From Shimia sp. CNT1-13L.2 (GTDB lineage Bacteria > Pseudomonadota > Alphaproteobacteria > Rhodobacterales > Rhodobacteraceae), in contig NZ_JANDJO010000001.1 in NCBI RefSeq assembly GCF_024331145.1, positions 62,001 to 126,000 on the forward strand: a stretch of 64,000 nt of DNA, written 5' to 3'. A model generated the notes under the pieces. It worked only from the letters and a program-made list of their open reading frames with translations, had not been told where the DNA came from and did no database searches. Of the stretch, positions 1 through 9,505 are shown in pieces; position 1 is the stretch's first letter; each line of letters opens with the position of its first letter. A program made the translations under genes and the position numbers.

Positions 1-747
1 CGTCGGCATCGTCACCGTGCCGACAAAGCGCACCGGCGTGGTGAATGTCATGTCCGCATCAAGGAAATACGTCCCCTCCGACACCAGCACCTCGCGCCCG
101 TCCGCGGCATCATTGGCCGCGGCAAAAGCCGCAGAGTCATCGGTTATCCCATCCCCCACGGCCCCGAAATCGCGCACGTCGACCCAATCCATCATGTCCC
201 GCAGATAGGCGCTGGTAATGTCGATAACCTCGAGATCGTCGATACGCACCACGCCGCCAATCGCGCCGGTCAGGTCAAGGCCGACATGGGCATAGACCAC
301 GTCATCGCCCCAGACCATGTCCACGCCACCACGCGTGCCGCCACCAATGATCGCGCTCACCTCGACAATATCGCCATAGGTCGTGATCGACACATCCGGA
401 CCAACCTCGACAAGGCCGCTCACATGGGCATTGCTGCCATTGCCGGCCCATGCCGCGATCCGCACATCCGGTAGTGCCCCCGAAACGGCCTTCACGCGCG
501 CTTTGACCTGAAGGTAACACCCCGGCAGGATCGGCGTCTGCCCCATATGGCGCAGCTTCTGGGTGGCCTCGGTCTTCACCAGCTCCAGACAGCCGCCAAA
601 GTCCGCATCCGACGGCACCAGCGCTGCATTGACCGCACCGTCATAGGTATCCGATCCCGGCGTGCCATCGCCGCTCGACCAAACACCCAGCCCATCCGCA
701 AACGCAGGCGGCATCAGCAGCACGCCATCGGTAATCGCCTTGTTCAT
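1..747 (-). CDS. Pectate-lyase-like beta-helix protein, C-terminus off the left edge
   Basis: The frame is open from an ATG at 747 to the window edge (249 codons), so the C-terminal part is missing. About 190 N-terminal residues form a domain I do not recognise. They lead into VRDFGAVGDGITDDSAAF (about residues 191-208), the typical opening of the pectate-lyase-3 / GH28-related right-handed beta-helix fold. Such proteins act as polysaccharide-degrading or polysaccharide-binding spikes, often on phage or gene-transfer-agent tails. No signal peptide is visible, which suits a phage-like or structural role better than a secreted enzyme. A strong Shine-Dalgarno (GGAAAGGG) precedes the ATG and is itself part of an inverted repeat. 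The exact substrate cannot be read from the sequence. Confidence 0.75.
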   Translation of the reverse strand, partial: MNKAITDGVLLMPPAFADGLGVWSSGDGTPGSDTYDGAVNAALVPSDADFGGCLELVKTEATQKLRHMGQTPILPGCYLQVKARVKAVSGALPDVRIAAWAGNGSNAHVSGLVEVGPDVSITTYGDIVEVSAIIGGGTRGGVDMVWGDDVVYAHVGLDLTGAIGGVVRIDDLEVIDITSAYLRDMMDWVDVRDFGAVGDGITDDSAAFAAANDAADGREVLVSEGTYFLDADMTFTTPVRFVGTVTMPT

Positions 748-750
748 GGT

Positions 751-799
751 TTCCCTTTCCTTGCCGCCCGCCCACGGGCTCATCACTTTGGAAAGGGAA
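751..799 (-). promoter_or_regulatory. Inverted repeat that contains the ribosome binding site of the beta-helix gene
   Basis: TTCCCTTTCC (751-760) and GGAAAGGGAA (790-799) are perfect 10-bp inverted arms about 29 bp apart. In the minus-strand mRNA the 3' arm is the Shine-Dalgarno region ending 3 bases before the ATG. Folding would therefore hide the ribosome binding site. Regulation through it is inference. Confidence 0.45.
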
Positions 800-848
800 G
801 TATCAGGCCGGGTTTAACGCCCCCCGACCCCACCGTGACGGTGGCTGT

Positions 849-1244
849 TCAGGCCCCCGCCCCCGGCATCTGCAAAAGCTGCACCGCATTGATGCGCCAC
901 ATGCCATCTACCTGCACCATCTGGTAATCCAGCATGTGCAGCACGCCCTTGGTGTCGCGTACCATCACCCGCTGCCACACCCGTCCGGCAATTTCGCGCC
1001 GCTCAAGATAGCGCACATCTTCCGGCCGCCAGACCATCGGATACCCCTGCCGCACCATCTCGCCAAAGCGATCCGGCCCGCCGAAAATCCCCTGGATGGT
1101 CGGACTGGCATAGGCAAACGCGCCCGCGAAATCATCCTGCTGAAACGCCGAGATCTGGGCGCCGATCACGTCCTCGATACTGGCCTCTGCCACGGCAACC
1201 ACCGGCGCCCATGCAAGGATAAACCCTGACATCCATACACGCAT
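849..1244 (-). CDS. DUF4864 family exported protein
   Basis: This 131-residue protein has a short N-terminal signal peptide (hydrophobic residues about 4-19, cleavage near AVAEA). A compact domain follows that matches the DUF4864 family as I know it: IQGIFGGPDRFGEMVRQGYP and the C-terminal MVQVDGMWRINAVQLL. These proteins are small periplasmic alpha+beta (NTF2-like) proteins with no established role. A GGAGG ribosome binding site precedes the ATG. A 15-nt hairpin (830-844) lies just beyond the stop but lacks a U-tract. The gene stands alone, downstream of lysK on the same strand. Confidence 0.8.
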   Translation of the reverse strand: MRVWMSGFILAWAPVVAVAEASIEDVIGAQISAFQQDDFAGAFAYASPTIQGIFGGPDRFGEMVRQGYPMVWRPEDVRYLERREIAGRVWQRVMVRDTKGVLHMLDYQMVQVDGMWRINAVQLLQMPGAGA

Positions 1245-1305
1245 GACTGTTTCCTCCCTATCGGGAGAAAGCTAGCGCCACGCCGACACACGTCAATTTT
1301 CAAGA

Positions 1306-1334
1306 GAAAAAGGCCCCACCCAAAGGGCAGGGCC
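1306..1334 (-). terminator. Rho-independent terminator of the lysyl-tRNA synthetase gene
   Basis: Read on the minus strand, a 10-bp imperfect stem (GGCCCTGCCC with GGGTGGGGCC, loop TTT) is followed by five T. It sits 8 bases beyond the LysRS stop codon. Confidence 0.75.
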
Positions 1335-1341
1335 AATCTGA

Positions 1342-2985
1342 TCAGACCAGATCGCCGGCCAATGCCTTCTCGATCAGCGCGATGGTCTCGTTCACGCCAT
1401 AAAGCGCGATAAAGCCACCGAAACGCGGCCCCTGCGACGCGCCCAAAAGCACTTCGTAAATCGCCGAGAACCACGCACGCAGCGGTTCGAACTCGTTGGT
1501 CTTGCCAATCGCAAAGACCACGGATTGCAGGAACTCCTCGCTGTCGAAATCGGCCTCGGGCAGGGCATCATCGTTGCCCATCATCGCGTTCTTGGCCGCA
1601 ATCGCCGCCAGCGCCGCCTCTTCCGATTTCAACGCATCCGCCAGTTCCTGAAGCGCCTTGCGCTCCTGATCGGTCGGCGCGCGATACACCTTCGCGGGCT
1701 TCACGAAATCATGGAAATACCGCACGGCAAAACCCGCCGCCGCATCCAGACCCGGATGGGTTTCAGCGGTCGCATCCGGCGCATACTTGTTGATAAAGCC
1801 CCAAAGGGTTTCCTTGTCCTCGGCATTCGACACGCTGGCGATATTCAGCAGCATCGAGAACGGCACCACCATGTCCGACTGCGGAACATCACCGCCGTGG
1901 ATATGCCACACCGGGTTGTTCAGCTGCCCCTTGATGTCCTGCCCGTGATAGGCCCGCAGCTGCTGGTGGTATTCGTCCACCGCCTTTGGGATCACGTCGA
2001 AATGCATCCGCTTGGCCGTCTTCGGCTTCTGATACATGAAATAGGCAAGGCTCTCGGTCGAGGCATAGGTCAGCCATTCATCAATCGACACACCATTGCC
2101 CGACGACTTCGAAATCTTCTGCCCGTTCTCATCAAGGAACAGCTCATACGAGAAGTGCTCGGGCTGACGGCCACCCAGCGCACGGCAGATCGCGTCATAG
2201 ATCTTCTCGTTGGTGGCGTGTTCCTTGCCATACATCTCGAAATCCACGCCAAGCGCGGCCCAGCGGGCACCAAAGTCCGGCTTCCACTGCAATTTCACAT
2301 TGCCGCCCGTCACCGGCACAGTCCATTCCTTGCCGTCCTCGTCATCAAAGGTCACGGTATAGGTCTCTGCACAGACCTTTTTCATCGGCACATACAGAAC
2401 GCGCCCGGTTTCCGGATGTAGCGGCAGGAAGATCGAATAGGTCGCCGCGCGCTCTTCGCGCAGCGACTTCAGCATGATCTTCATGATCGCATCATAGTTG
2501 TCGACCGCGCGCTTCAGCACCTCGTCGAATTGCCCCGACTTATAGAACTCGCGCGCCGAGTAGAATTCATACTCGAAGCCAAAGGTATCAAGGAACCGGC
2601 GCAGCATCGCGTTGTTGTGCTCGCCAAAGCTGTCATGGGTGCCAAACGGATCCGGCACCGAGGTCAGCGGCATCTGCAGATATGCCTCAAGCTTTTCGGG
2701 GTTCGGCACGTTCGACGGCACCTTGCGCATCCCGTCAAGGTCATCCGAGAAACAGATCAGCTTGGTCGGAATGTCCGAAATCGCCTCAAAGGCGGTCTTG
2801 ATCATCGTGGTGCGGGCGACTTCGCCAAAGGTGCCGATATGCGGCAGGCCCGACGGCCCATAGCCGGTTTCGAACAGAACATAGCCCTTTTCCGGCGCGC
2901 CCTTCGCATACCGTTTGAGAAGCCGGCGCGCTTCTTCAAAGGGCCAGGCTTTCGAGGTCATTGCAGCGTCGCGCAGTTCAGACAT
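1342..2985 (-). CDS. lysK: Lysine--tRNA ligase, class I
   Basis: It charges tRNA-Lys with lysine in the cytoplasm. It is the archaeal-type class I enzyme, found in alphaproteobacteria in place of the usual class II LysS. The HIGH signature appears as PHIGT near residue 50, the KMSKS loop as KISKS near residue 290, and the length (547 aa) suits the family. I choose the ATG at 2985 (MSELRDAA), which has GGAG seven bases upstream. An in-frame TTG at 2997 would put the start inside the ribosome binding site. A rho-independent terminator follows directly, so it is probably monocistronic. Confidence 0.95.
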   Translation of the reverse strand: MSELRDAAMTSKAWPFEEARRLLKRYAKGAPEKGYVLFETGYGPSGLPHIGTFGEVARTTMIKTAFEAISDIPTKLICFSDDLDGMRKVPSNVPNPEKLEAYLQMPLTSVPDPFGTHDSFGEHNNAMLRRFLDTFGFEYEFYSAREFYKSGQFDEVLKRAVDNYDAIMKIMLKSLREERAATYSIFLPLHPETGRVLYVPMKKVCAETYTVTFDDEDGKEWTVPVTGGNVKLQWKPDFGARWAALGVDFEMYGKEHATNEKIYDAICRALGGRQPEHFSYELFLDENGQKISKSSGNGVSIDEWLTYASTESLAYFMYQKPKTAKRMHFDVIPKAVDEYHQQLRAYHGQDIKGQLNNPVWHIHGGDVPQSDMVVPFSMLLNIASVSNAEDKETLWGFINKYAPDATAETHPGLDAAAGFAVRYFHDFVKPAKVYRAPTDQERKALQELADALKSEEAALAAIAAKNAMMGNDDALPEADFDSEEFLQSVVFAIGKTNEFEPLRAWFSAIYEVLLGASQGPRFGGFIALYGVNETIALIEKALAGDLV

Positions 2986-3109
2986 GTTGTTCTCCAATCG
3001 TCGGTCGGCCTACCCCATGTATGCCAACCCGCGGCTTCCTATTGTGCCAGTGCAGCATGGTCAATATTTACACGCAAAACAAACGCTTTTCAGGGCAATT
3101 TTCCCGCCC

Positions 3110-4015
3110 TCACGCCACGGCCTCCTCTGCCCCGCGCTCCGTGATCCAGTCAAACACCGCCCGCACCTCGGCCCGCGCCGCCAATCCGTCCCTGGCCGCC
3201 ACGTAATACCCCCGCGCCGAATGCGCCTGTGCCTGCCCCAAACGCAGCATGGCACCGCTTTCGAGAAAATCCCCAAGCAAGCCCGACCAGCACAGACAGA
3301 CCCCCTGTGCCGCAAGCGCCGCGTTCACCACCATCGCATAGGAATTGAAGTCCAGCAGCCGCACATCCCGCGGCACCTCCAGCCCCTGCGACTGGAACCA
3401 GCTCGGCCAGTCATGCCAGTGCCGCCGCGCACTCTCCATCGTCAAAAGGGTCATGCCGTCAAAGGATGCCACATCCGGCGCAACACCCCGCCTTTGCAGG
3501 TACAGCGGGCTGGCCACCGGAAACACCCCGTTACCAAGAACCCGCGCCTCGCCCGCAACACCTGCATCCGGCAGACCAAAGCGCACCGAAACATCGCCGG
3601 GGCGCTCGGGATCACCATACTCTTGGCTTATGATGCGAATGGTCACCTCGGGAAAGGCCGCCTCGAGCTCTGCCAACTTGGGAATAAGCCACGATCCGAC
3701 AAAACCCGACGGCGCCGTGACGGTCACAACACCCTGGTCCCGGCCCTTGCGGATACGATCAACCACCGTCTCGATCTGTCCGAAACTGCCCCGCAGAACA
3801 TGGGCCAAGTCCCTGCCCTGCTGCGTCAATTGCACGGGCTTGCGGCTGCGATCAAACAGGGGACACCCCAGTTCCTCTTCCAGCGCCGCAATCCGCCGCG
3901 AAATCGCCGGTTGCGAAACATTCAGCTCACGCGCCGCCCCCGTCAACGTCCCGTGACGCACGGCGGCATAAAAGGCGGTCAGCCCGGAAAAGGCAGGAAG
4001 ACGCACAGACATCAT
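3110..4015 (-). CDS. LysR-family transcriptional regulator
   Basis: This 301-residue protein begins with a winged helix-turn-helix (residues about 8-65, TLTGAARELNVSQPAISRRI) and continues with a LysR substrate-binding domain, the full family length. The best resemblance is to the GcvA-like branch, by impression only. It is divergent from a small cupin gene that starts 87 bp away. The intergenic region holds the dyad GTAT-N6-ATAC (4025-4038), a plausible but unproven operator. LysR regulators often control the divergent neighbour, so the cupin protein is the likeliest target. ATG ATG starts are adjacent; the upstream TGAGG better suits the second. Confidence 0.85.
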   Translation of the reverse strand: MMSVRLPAFSGLTAFYAAVRHGTLTGAARELNVSQPAISRRIAALEEELGCPLFDRSRKPVQLTQQGRDLAHVLRGSFGQIETVVDRIRKGRDQGVVTVTAPSGFVGSWLIPKLAELEAAFPEVTIRIISQEYGDPERPGDVSVRFGLPDAGVAGEARVLGNGVFPVASPLYLQRRGVAPDVASFDGMTLLTMESARRHWHDWPSWFQSQGLEVPRDVRLLDFNSYAMVVNAALAAQGVCLCWSGLLGDFLESGAMLRLGQAQAHSARGYYVAARDGLAARAEVRAVFDWITERGAEEAVA

Positions 4016-4102
4016 AACCTCAGCGTATATTACAATACACCTTTAGCGCATTGCCGCGACTCGTCAAACCCTCCTAGATGGCCACAACAGCAGGAGGACA
4101 TC

Positions 4103-4546
4103 ATGACCGCGCAAACCGCCCCCGAGACCCTTGATCTCGTTGCCGACAACATCCCGACCGAACCCAGCAGCACCGCCTTTGCCATCAACGCCGCGCAGGT
4201 CCCCCTCGAAGGTGGCACCGACCCGGCCTATGGCTCGGTCCGCTGGCGCACTCTGATCAATGGCAACGCCGATGCGCCCAAGGAATTCGTCCTTGGCATC
4301 GCGGAATTCGAACCCCACGGCACCCTTGAGCCGCACCGCCATGACCCCGCCGAGTTCTACTTCGGCCTCGAAGGCTCGGGCGTCGTCACCATCGACGGCA
4401 CACCGCACGAGATCGCACCGGGCGTTGCCATCTATGTTCCCGGCGACGCCGAACACGGCACCGTCGCCGGCCCGGACGGTCTGCGCTTTGCCTATGGCTT
4501 CGCCGAACCAAGCTTTGCCGGCATCACCTACCGTTTCTCGGCCTGA
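4103..4546 (+). CDS. Small cupin-domain protein
   Basis: This is a single-domain cupin of 147 residues. Cupin motif 1 is clear: GTLEPHRHDPAEFYFGLEGSG contains the His-x-His...Glu metal ligands (near residues 78-84). Motif 2 follows as PGDAEHGTV. It should bind one divalent metal (Fe, Mn, Ni or Zn). The family includes dioxygenases, isomerases and DMSP lyases, and nothing seen here decides the reaction. AGGAGG lies 6 bases before the ATG. The LysR gene upstream is divergent and may regulate it. The N-terminal 30 residues look disordered. Confidence 0.8.
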   Translation: MTAQTAPETLDLVADNIPTEPSSTAFAINAAQVPLEGGTDPAYGSVRWRTLINGNADAPKEFVLGIAEFEPHGTLEPHRHDPAEFYFGLEGSGVVTIDGTPHEIAPGVAIYVPGDAEHGTVAGPDGLRFAYGFAEPSFAGITYRFSA

Positions 4547-4613
4547 TCCCCCTTGCTGGGGCAAACCTGCATCCTTATTCTAGGAACAACCCAAGTACGA
4601 AGGATCGCAGCGT

Positions 4614-5036
4614 TTGCCCCAGGACATTCCCAACCCGCTCAGCCCGCAAGACAGCCTCGTTGCCGTGATGGTCGCCGTCTCTGCCTCGGACGAAAACATC
4701 CGCACCGTCGAGCTGGTCAAGATCCAGTCCGCCGTGAACAACCTGCCGATCTTCGCCGACTACGACATCGACCGCCTGAAAACCGTGTCGCAGATCGTCT
4801 TTGATCTCTTCGAACAGGAAGACGGCCTCGCCGCCCTTTTCGGTCTGGTCCACGAAGCCCTGCCCGAACGCCTGTATGAAACCGCTTACGCGCTGGCCTG
4901 TGACGTGGCCGCAGCCGACGGCTCTCTGGCCGAGACCGAACTGCGCCTGCTGGAAGAAATCCGCTACGAGCTGAACATCGACCGCCTGCACGCCGCCGCC
5001 ATCGAACGCGGCGCCCGCGCACGCCACATCGTCTAA
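4614..5036 (+). CDS. TerB-like (tellurite resistance protein B) family protein
   Basis: The 140-residue all-alpha protein carries the TerB/DjlA-type repeats: SPQDSLVAVMVAVSASDENI and ALACDVAAADGSLAETELRLLEEI. Two acidic Asp-rich turns fit the metal-binding sites known in TerB. The stand-alone roseobacter form has no proven function, and tellurite resistance should not be assumed because no other ter genes are near. The start is a TTG with AAGGAT about 8 bases upstream, since no ATG precedes the conserved LVAVMVAVSASDE segment. Downstream (5043-5070) is a hairpin with T-rich loop but no U-tract. Confidence 0.75.
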   Translation: MPQDIPNPLSPQDSLVAVMVAVSASDENIRTVELVKIQSAVNNLPIFADYDIDRLKTVSQIVFDLFEQEDGLAALFGLVHEALPERLYETAYALACDVAAADGSLAETELRLLEEIRYELNIDRLHAAAIERGARARHIV

Positions 5037-5113
5037 ACTTAGGGGGGCGTTTTTCTTTTTGAAAATGCCCCACTTCATGCAACCATGGGTGTCCAAGCAA
5101 TTTTCGGACATCC

Positions 5114-5554
5114 ATGCGTACATTCTTACTGACACTCATTCTTGCCAGCGGCCTCACCCTACCTGCGGTCGCTTATGCCTTCACTTCGGCCCCGCGCACC
5201 ATCGAGGCCCGCGTCGACAAGTCTGACCAACAGGTCACGATCTTCATCAACGGGCGCAAGAAATACACCTGGATTGTCTCCACCGCGCGGCGTGGCAAGA
5301 TCACCCCCACCGGCACCTATACCGCCTACTTCCTGTCGCGGCATCACCGCTCAAGCCTCTACGACAACGCGCCGATGCCTTACTCGATCTTCTTCCACAG
5401 CCACTACGCGATCCACGGCACCGACCAGATTTCCCGCCTCGGCCGCCCCGCCTCCGCTGGCTGCATCCGCCTGCACCCGGACAACGCCAAGATCCTCTTT
5501 GACCTCACCAAGAAGGTGGGCATGGAGAACATGACCGTCACGATCACGGAATAG
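5114..5554 (+). CDS. L,D-transpeptidase (YkuD fold), exported
   Basis: The protein has 146 residues with a signal peptide (about 1-22, cleavage near AYA). The rest is one YkuD catalytic domain. His101 (HGTD) and Cys117 in SAGCIRLHP form the active site. These enzymes make 3-3 cross-links in peptidoglycan or attach proteins to it, in the periplasm. The domain is close to the minimum size, with no LysM or peptidoglycan-binding module. The gene is transcribed alone and is convergent with the arginase-like gene, 2 bp away. Confidence 0.9.
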   Translation: MRTFLLTLILASGLTLPAVAYAFTSAPRTIEARVDKSDQQVTIFINGRKKYTWIVSTARRGKITPTGTYTAYFLSRHHRSSLYDNAPMPYSIFFHSHYAIHGTDQISRLGRPASAGCIRLHPDNAKILFDLTKKVGMENMTVTITE

Positions 5555-5556
5555 CT

Positions 5557-6324
5557 TTAGACCTCAGCAATTGCCGCCAATAACTGCCGACAGGCTGCTG
5601 CAGTCTGTCCGTCACAGTCCAAATGACCATTCCAGCCGCTCAAAGACACCGCACAAATCCTGTTTTGGGCGGCAAAGGTCCGACAAGCCTCGATGACTTC
5701 TTCAAGACGGGGACCATCGTCAACAGGATAGTTGTTGGCCGGCACGTCCACCGCGTCAACTACATCATTGTCGATATGCAGATGGACAGGCCGGTCGAGC
5801 ACAATATCCGCGAACATGGAGAGATCTAACCGGTTCAAATTCGACGACCGCACCGCCTCGGCTTCTAGCGGATCAAGATCTCGCGCTTCCACCAGCCAGA
5901 CATCGCTCTCGGTAACGGGCCTTTGCCCAGAGGCGCGCGCAATCGACAAATCACCTTTGCCCACCATCATCGCCAGCGGCATACCCCCAAGAAATCCCGA
6001 TGGGGATGTCTCATAAGTGTTGAAATCTCCATGAGCATCTAACCACACGAGTACTGGCGCCAAGCCAGCCTTCTGTAGCCCCGCCATCACGGGGAGACTG
6101 GCACAACAATCTCCCGCAATGGAGAACGGAACCTCACCCTTCGTAGCTGCTTTGGCCACGATGTCCGCGATTGGACGATGCCCTCTAGACAGGCTCTCAG
6201 CAGATCGGTCTGCAATTCCGCTAGGGTCATTAAGCACAAAGTTCTCGCCTTTGGGCACAGCATTTACAAGAGCCATGTCTTTGTTCTCAAAGAAGTACGG
6301 CGTCACGATCCAAGTGGTTTTCAT
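5557..6324 (-). CDS. Arginase/agmatinase-family protein with an altered metal site
   Basis: The 255-residue protein has the ureohydrolase fold: LDAHGDFNT (Asp96, His98, Asp100) is the conserved binuclear-metal motif, and HIDNDVVDA (Asp185, Asp187) the second. The first ligand motif, usually GGDH, is AGDC here (Cys73 in place of His). Divergent family members with Cys at this position exist, but the substrate of this one is unknown. Arginase, agmatinase and formiminoglutamase labels would all be guesses. It lies 25 bp downstream of the dacB-like gene on the same strand and may be co-transcribed. GAGAAG precedes the ATG. Confidence 0.75.
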   Translation of the reverse strand: MKTTWIVTPYFFENKDMALVNAVPKGENFVLNDPSGIADRSAESLSRGHRPIADIVAKAATKGEVPFSIAGDCCASLPVMAGLQKAGLAPVLVWLDAHGDFNTYETSPSGFLGGMPLAMMVGKGDLSIARASGQRPVTESDVWLVEARDLDPLEAEAVRSSNLNRLDLSMFADIVLDRPVHLHIDNDVVDAVDVPANNYPVDDGPRLEEVIEACRTFAAQNRICAVSLSGWNGHLDCDGQTAAACRQLLAAIAEV

Positions 6325-6349
6325 ATGCTTCTCACTTTTCTGAAAGCGT

Positions 6350-7840
6350 CTATCCCAGATAGATCCCTTCCCAGCGCTCGATCAGCCGCTGCTGAACCGA
6401 CTTCGCCTTGCGGTTCCACGCCCGCGCGCCCTTGGGCCGCTCCCTGTCATTGGCCGCAATCGCCGCCCGCGCCTTCTTGTCCGCCGAGAAGATCGCAAAG
6501 GCCAGCACCCGCCCATCCGCCAGCGTCACATAGCCCGCAAGCCCGCTCACAAAGTTCAGCGTGCCGGTCTTGGCCACCACCCGAGTCGCCGTGTTCTTGC
6601 GCAGGTTGCCCTTGCGGTCCTTGAGCTTGATGTTCTTCAGGATCGGCCCCAGCACCTCGTGCTGCGCCACGCCCGACAGGGCCTGCGCCAGCGCATCCGC
6701 CCGCATCCTCGAGGCCGCACCAAGGCCGGAATGATCAACCAGCGCCGCCCCCTGCATCCCCAGCGACTGCGCCGCCCAGCGGTTCATCTCCTGCGCCGAC
6801 TGCTTCAGGCTGCGCACCGCCACGCCGCGTAGCTGTGTCGCCGCGATCCCCACCATCTCTGCAGTCAGGTTGGTGGAATACTTCAGCATCCCGCGCAGCA
6901 CCTCACTCAGCGGCGCACTCTTATGGGTGACCAGAACAACGCCCGACGGCGCCTGCTGCACCACCTTGGCCCTTTTCAACACGATGCCATGCGCCCGCGC
7001 CAGCGTGCGAAACACATCCCCCGCATAGGCCTCGGGCACCCGCACCGGCAACCACCGCGCGCCCCCCTTGCCCAGCGCGCCCTGCGCCACCGTCCAGTGA
7101 TCCGTGCCGCCCTTGCTTTCATAGGTGTAAACCGGCAATTGCCGCTTCACGACGCGCATCTTGGCGATACTCACGTCCGGGCGGTAATTCCGCGACCGTG
7201 CGTCCATCGCAACGCTGTACCCGTTGTTGGCGCGTTTCCATTCGAAATGCACCCGGTTGTAGTTGAGGCAAAGCCCGGAAATCGTCGGGTTATAACCGGC
7301 ATGTTCCGGCTGCCCCGGATCAATCCGCGCGATCTTCGGCATGGCCCCGCCATACACAAGAAAACGCCCCGAAACCTCGCGAATACCCGCCTTTTTCAAC
7401 TCTGCCGCCATCCAGGACAGCGCATCCGTGTCCAGCGTCGGATCGCCCCCGCCCTCAAGCACAAGATCACCCTTCAGAACCCCGTTCTCCACAGGCCCCG
7501 TACGTTTCAGGAACGTAGGAAACCTGTATCCCGCCCCCAACGTGTCCAGTGCATAAAGCGCGGTCAGCGCCTTTGCGACACTCGCTGGCGGCATGGCATT
7601 CCCCGCGCGGTACCCTTCCAGCACCCGGCCACTGCCGACATCCACCACCGAAAGGCTCAATTGTCCGCGCAAACCGGCCTGTTTGATCAGCGCCTCAACC
7701 CCGGGCGCAACCCGCTGGCGCAGGCTTTCGGGACGCAATTTGGGACGCAGCGACTGTGTCACCGGCGCAGCCAGAACCGACGAGCCCAGCCCCGCCAGGC
7801 CCGTTGCCAGAAATGCCCTGCGTGTAAATGCCTTAACCAT
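6350..7840 (-). CDS. dacB: D-alanyl-D-alanine carboxypeptidase/endopeptidase (PBP4 type, peptidase S13)
   Basis: It trims or cleaves peptidoglycan stem peptides in the periplasm. An N-terminal signal containing RRAFLATGLAGLGSSVLA looks Tat-like. The active-site triad of the S13 family is present: SVAK (Ser87, Lys90), STN within KYSTNLTAEMVG, and KTG within VAKTGTLNFVSGLAGY. The length of 496 residues is normal, with the usual inserted domain between SxxK and SxN. The start ATG at 7840 overlaps, on the other strand, a possible upstream start of the DMT transporter. The arginase-like gene follows in the same direction. Confidence 0.92.
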   Translation of the reverse strand: MVKAFTRRAFLATGLAGLGSSVLAAPVTQSLRPKLRPESLRQRVAPGVEALIKQAGLRGQLSLSVVDVGSGRVLEGYRAGNAMPPASVAKALTALYALDTLGAGYRFPTFLKRTGPVENGVLKGDLVLEGGGDPTLDTDALSWMAAELKKAGIREVSGRFLVYGGAMPKIARIDPGQPEHAGYNPTISGLCLNYNRVHFEWKRANNGYSVAMDARSRNYRPDVSIAKMRVVKRQLPVYTYESKGGTDHWTVAQGALGKGGARWLPVRVPEAYAGDVFRTLARAHGIVLKRAKVVQQAPSGVVLVTHKSAPLSEVLRGMLKYSTNLTAEMVGIAATQLRGVAVRSLKQSAQEMNRWAAQSLGMQGAALVDHSGLGAASRMRADALAQALSGVAQHEVLGPILKNIKLKDRKGNLRKNTATRVVAKTGTLNFVSGLAGYVTLADGRVLAFAIFSADKKARAAIAANDRERPKGARAWNRKAKSVQQRLIERWEGIYLG

Positions 7841-7934
7841 GATCCGACACTATGACGCCGCCCGCCGCAGGTCCATATGCAACCTGCTCAACATTGCGTT
7901 TCCCAGCCGTGAAACAACATGCTATGGCCGGCTC

Positions 7935-8777
7935 ATGTGGCAGGCCCTCATCATCATGTTCATCGCCATGTCGATGATCCCCGCAGGCGACACCGCGGGC
8001 AAGCTTCTGACCAATGTGCACGAGGCCTCGCCGTTCTTCGTGGCCTGGTCTCGCTTCGTGCTCGGCACGCTCATGGCCTTGCCCTTCCTGCGCCCCGATA
8101 CCTTTCGCCTGATGAAAGACTGGCGCATCTGGCTGCGCGCTCTGTTCCTGACCGGCGGCATCACCTTCATCCAGATCGCCCTGACAACGGCCCCTGTTGC
8201 CAATGTCTTTGCCGCCTTTTTCGTTGGCCCGATCCTCAGCTACGTGCTCTCCGCCGTCCTGCTGCGCGAAGCGGTCACGCCGATGCGCAGCGCCCTCATG
8301 GCGCTTGGCTTCATCGGTGTCCTGCTGGTTGTGCGCCCCGGCTTTGATGCCTCGCCCGGCCTGGCCTTCGCGGCCCTCGCGGGCTGCTGCTATGGCGCCT
8401 TCCTGACATCCTCGCGCTGGCTGGCCCCGCTCGGCCGCCCCGGCAGCCTGTTCTTCAGCCAACTATTCCTCAGCGCGGTGATGATGACCCCGTTCTGCTG
8501 GCACATGACGCCCGCACTCACCCCGACAATCGCGGGTCTTTCCCTGGCCAGCGCCGCCTTCTCGGCAGGCGGCAACCTGCTCCTGCTCTACGCCTACCAA
8601 CGCGCCACCGCCTCGTCACTCGCACCTTATGTCTATTTTCAGCTGATCGCCGCCACGGCCCTGGGCTGGGCGGTCTTCCATGACCTGCCTGACCTGCTCA
8701 CCATCGCCGGTCTTGTCCTGATCATCGGTGCGGGTCTCGCCTCGGCCGTCCTCGGCCAACGCGCTGCCCGTGCCTAG
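7935..8777 (+). CDS. EamA/DMT-family transporter
   Basis: The protein has 280 residues with about ten hydrophobic segments in two EamA halves (for example [18 protein letters not shown] and [20 protein letters not shown]). Family members export amino acids, nucleobases or other small metabolites across the inner membrane. The substrate is not predictable. I use the ATG at 7935 ([12 protein letters not shown]), where the first membrane segment begins. An in-frame ATG at 7839 would add 32 residues that look unlike the family, although the ribosome binding site at 7935 is weak. Its stop shares CTAG with the convergent nadD stop. Confidence 0.82.
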   Translation: MWQALIIMFIAMSMIPAGDTAGKLLTNVHEASPFFVAWSRFVLGTLMALPFLRPDTFRLMKDWRIWLRALFLTGGITFIQIALTTAPVANVFAAFFVGPILSYVLSAVLLREAVTPMRSALMALGFIGVLLVVRPGFDASPGLAFAALAGCCYGAFLTSSRWLAPLGRPGSLFFSQLFLSAVMMTPFCWHMTPALTPTIAGLSLASAAFSAGGNLLLLYAYQRATASSLAPYVYFQLIAATALGWAVFHDLPDLLTIAGLVLIIGAGLASAVLGQRAARA

Positions 8778-9370
8778 CGCACCCAGCCCCCACGCGCCCG
8801 AATATCACTCGAACTCACATCCAGCATCGGCACGTTGACGAAACACCAGGCCGGGGCCTCGGCCTGCGCCAACAGATGGCTTTGCGAGGCCCGCAGCCGC
8901 GCATGACGATAGACCTGCGCCGCCTTCGCGGTCCGCGCCTCAACTCGATCCCCGGGCCGCGCCAGCACCCCTACGGGCACCCGCTCCATGATCTCCTGCC
9001 AGTCCCTCCAGAGGTGAAACTGCGCAAGGTTGTCCGCCCCCATGAGCCAGACAAACCGCACCCCCGGATGCGCCGCCTGCAAGGCCCGCAGGGTTTCCGC
9101 CGTATACCGCGTGCCCGCCCGCGCCTCGAAATCGCTGACCTCGACGCGCGGATGCCGCATCACCTGCCGCGCCGCCGCCATCCGACGATCCAGCGCCGCC
9201 GGCCCTTGTGCCTTCAACGGATTGCCGGGACTGACCAGCCACCACACCCGATCCAGCCCGAACCGCTTCATGGCCTCAAGGGTGATATGCACATGGCCGC
9301 CGTGGGCCGGATCAAACGATCCCCCCAACAGCCCAATCGTGACCTTCCGATATCTGCTCGCCGCGCTCAT
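8774..9370 (-). CDS. nadD: Nicotinate-nucleotide adenylyltransferase
   Basis: It adenylates nicotinate mononucleotide to deamido-NAD in NAD synthesis. The nucleotidyltransferase motif [14 protein letters not shown] lies near the N-terminus. The second family motif is the C-terminal [11 protein letters not shown]. The length (198 aa) is typical. The start is uncertain: ATG at 9370 (AGAGGG abuts it) or an in-frame GTG at 9403 that adds 11 residues. NAD synthetase (51426-53084) is in the same window but not linked. The gene is not next to rsfS/rlmH, its common neighbours. Confidence 0.92.
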   Translation of the reverse strand: MSAASRYRKVTIGLLGGSFDPAHGGHVHITLEAMKRFGLDRVWWLVSPGNPLKAQGPAALDRRMAAARQVMRHPRVEVSDFEARAGTRYTAETLRALQAAHPGVRFVWLMGADNLAQFHLWRDWQEIMERVPVGVLARPGDRVEARTAKAAQVYRHARLRASQSHLLAQAEAPAWCFVNVPMLDVSSSDIRARGGWVR

Positions 9371-9505
9371 CCCTCTGATGTAATGCGCCCCTTTGCGACA
9401 CACAACAAGGACTTAGGCAACGCCAGCCAAGACCCGCAGGGATCGGGACCACAGCGTCCCGCCACCACCATCAGGCAAAACCCGCCCTCTTGACGCCCCC
9501 ATATG

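Noticed and set aside
830-844. CCACCGT/ACGGTGG hairpin beyond the DUF4864 stop
   Set aside because: No U-tract follows on the minus strand, so it is not called a terminator.
5043-5070. Hairpin after the TerB gene as a terminator
   Set aside because: The T-rich stretch is in the loop and stem, not after it; one G-T pair is needed. Not called.
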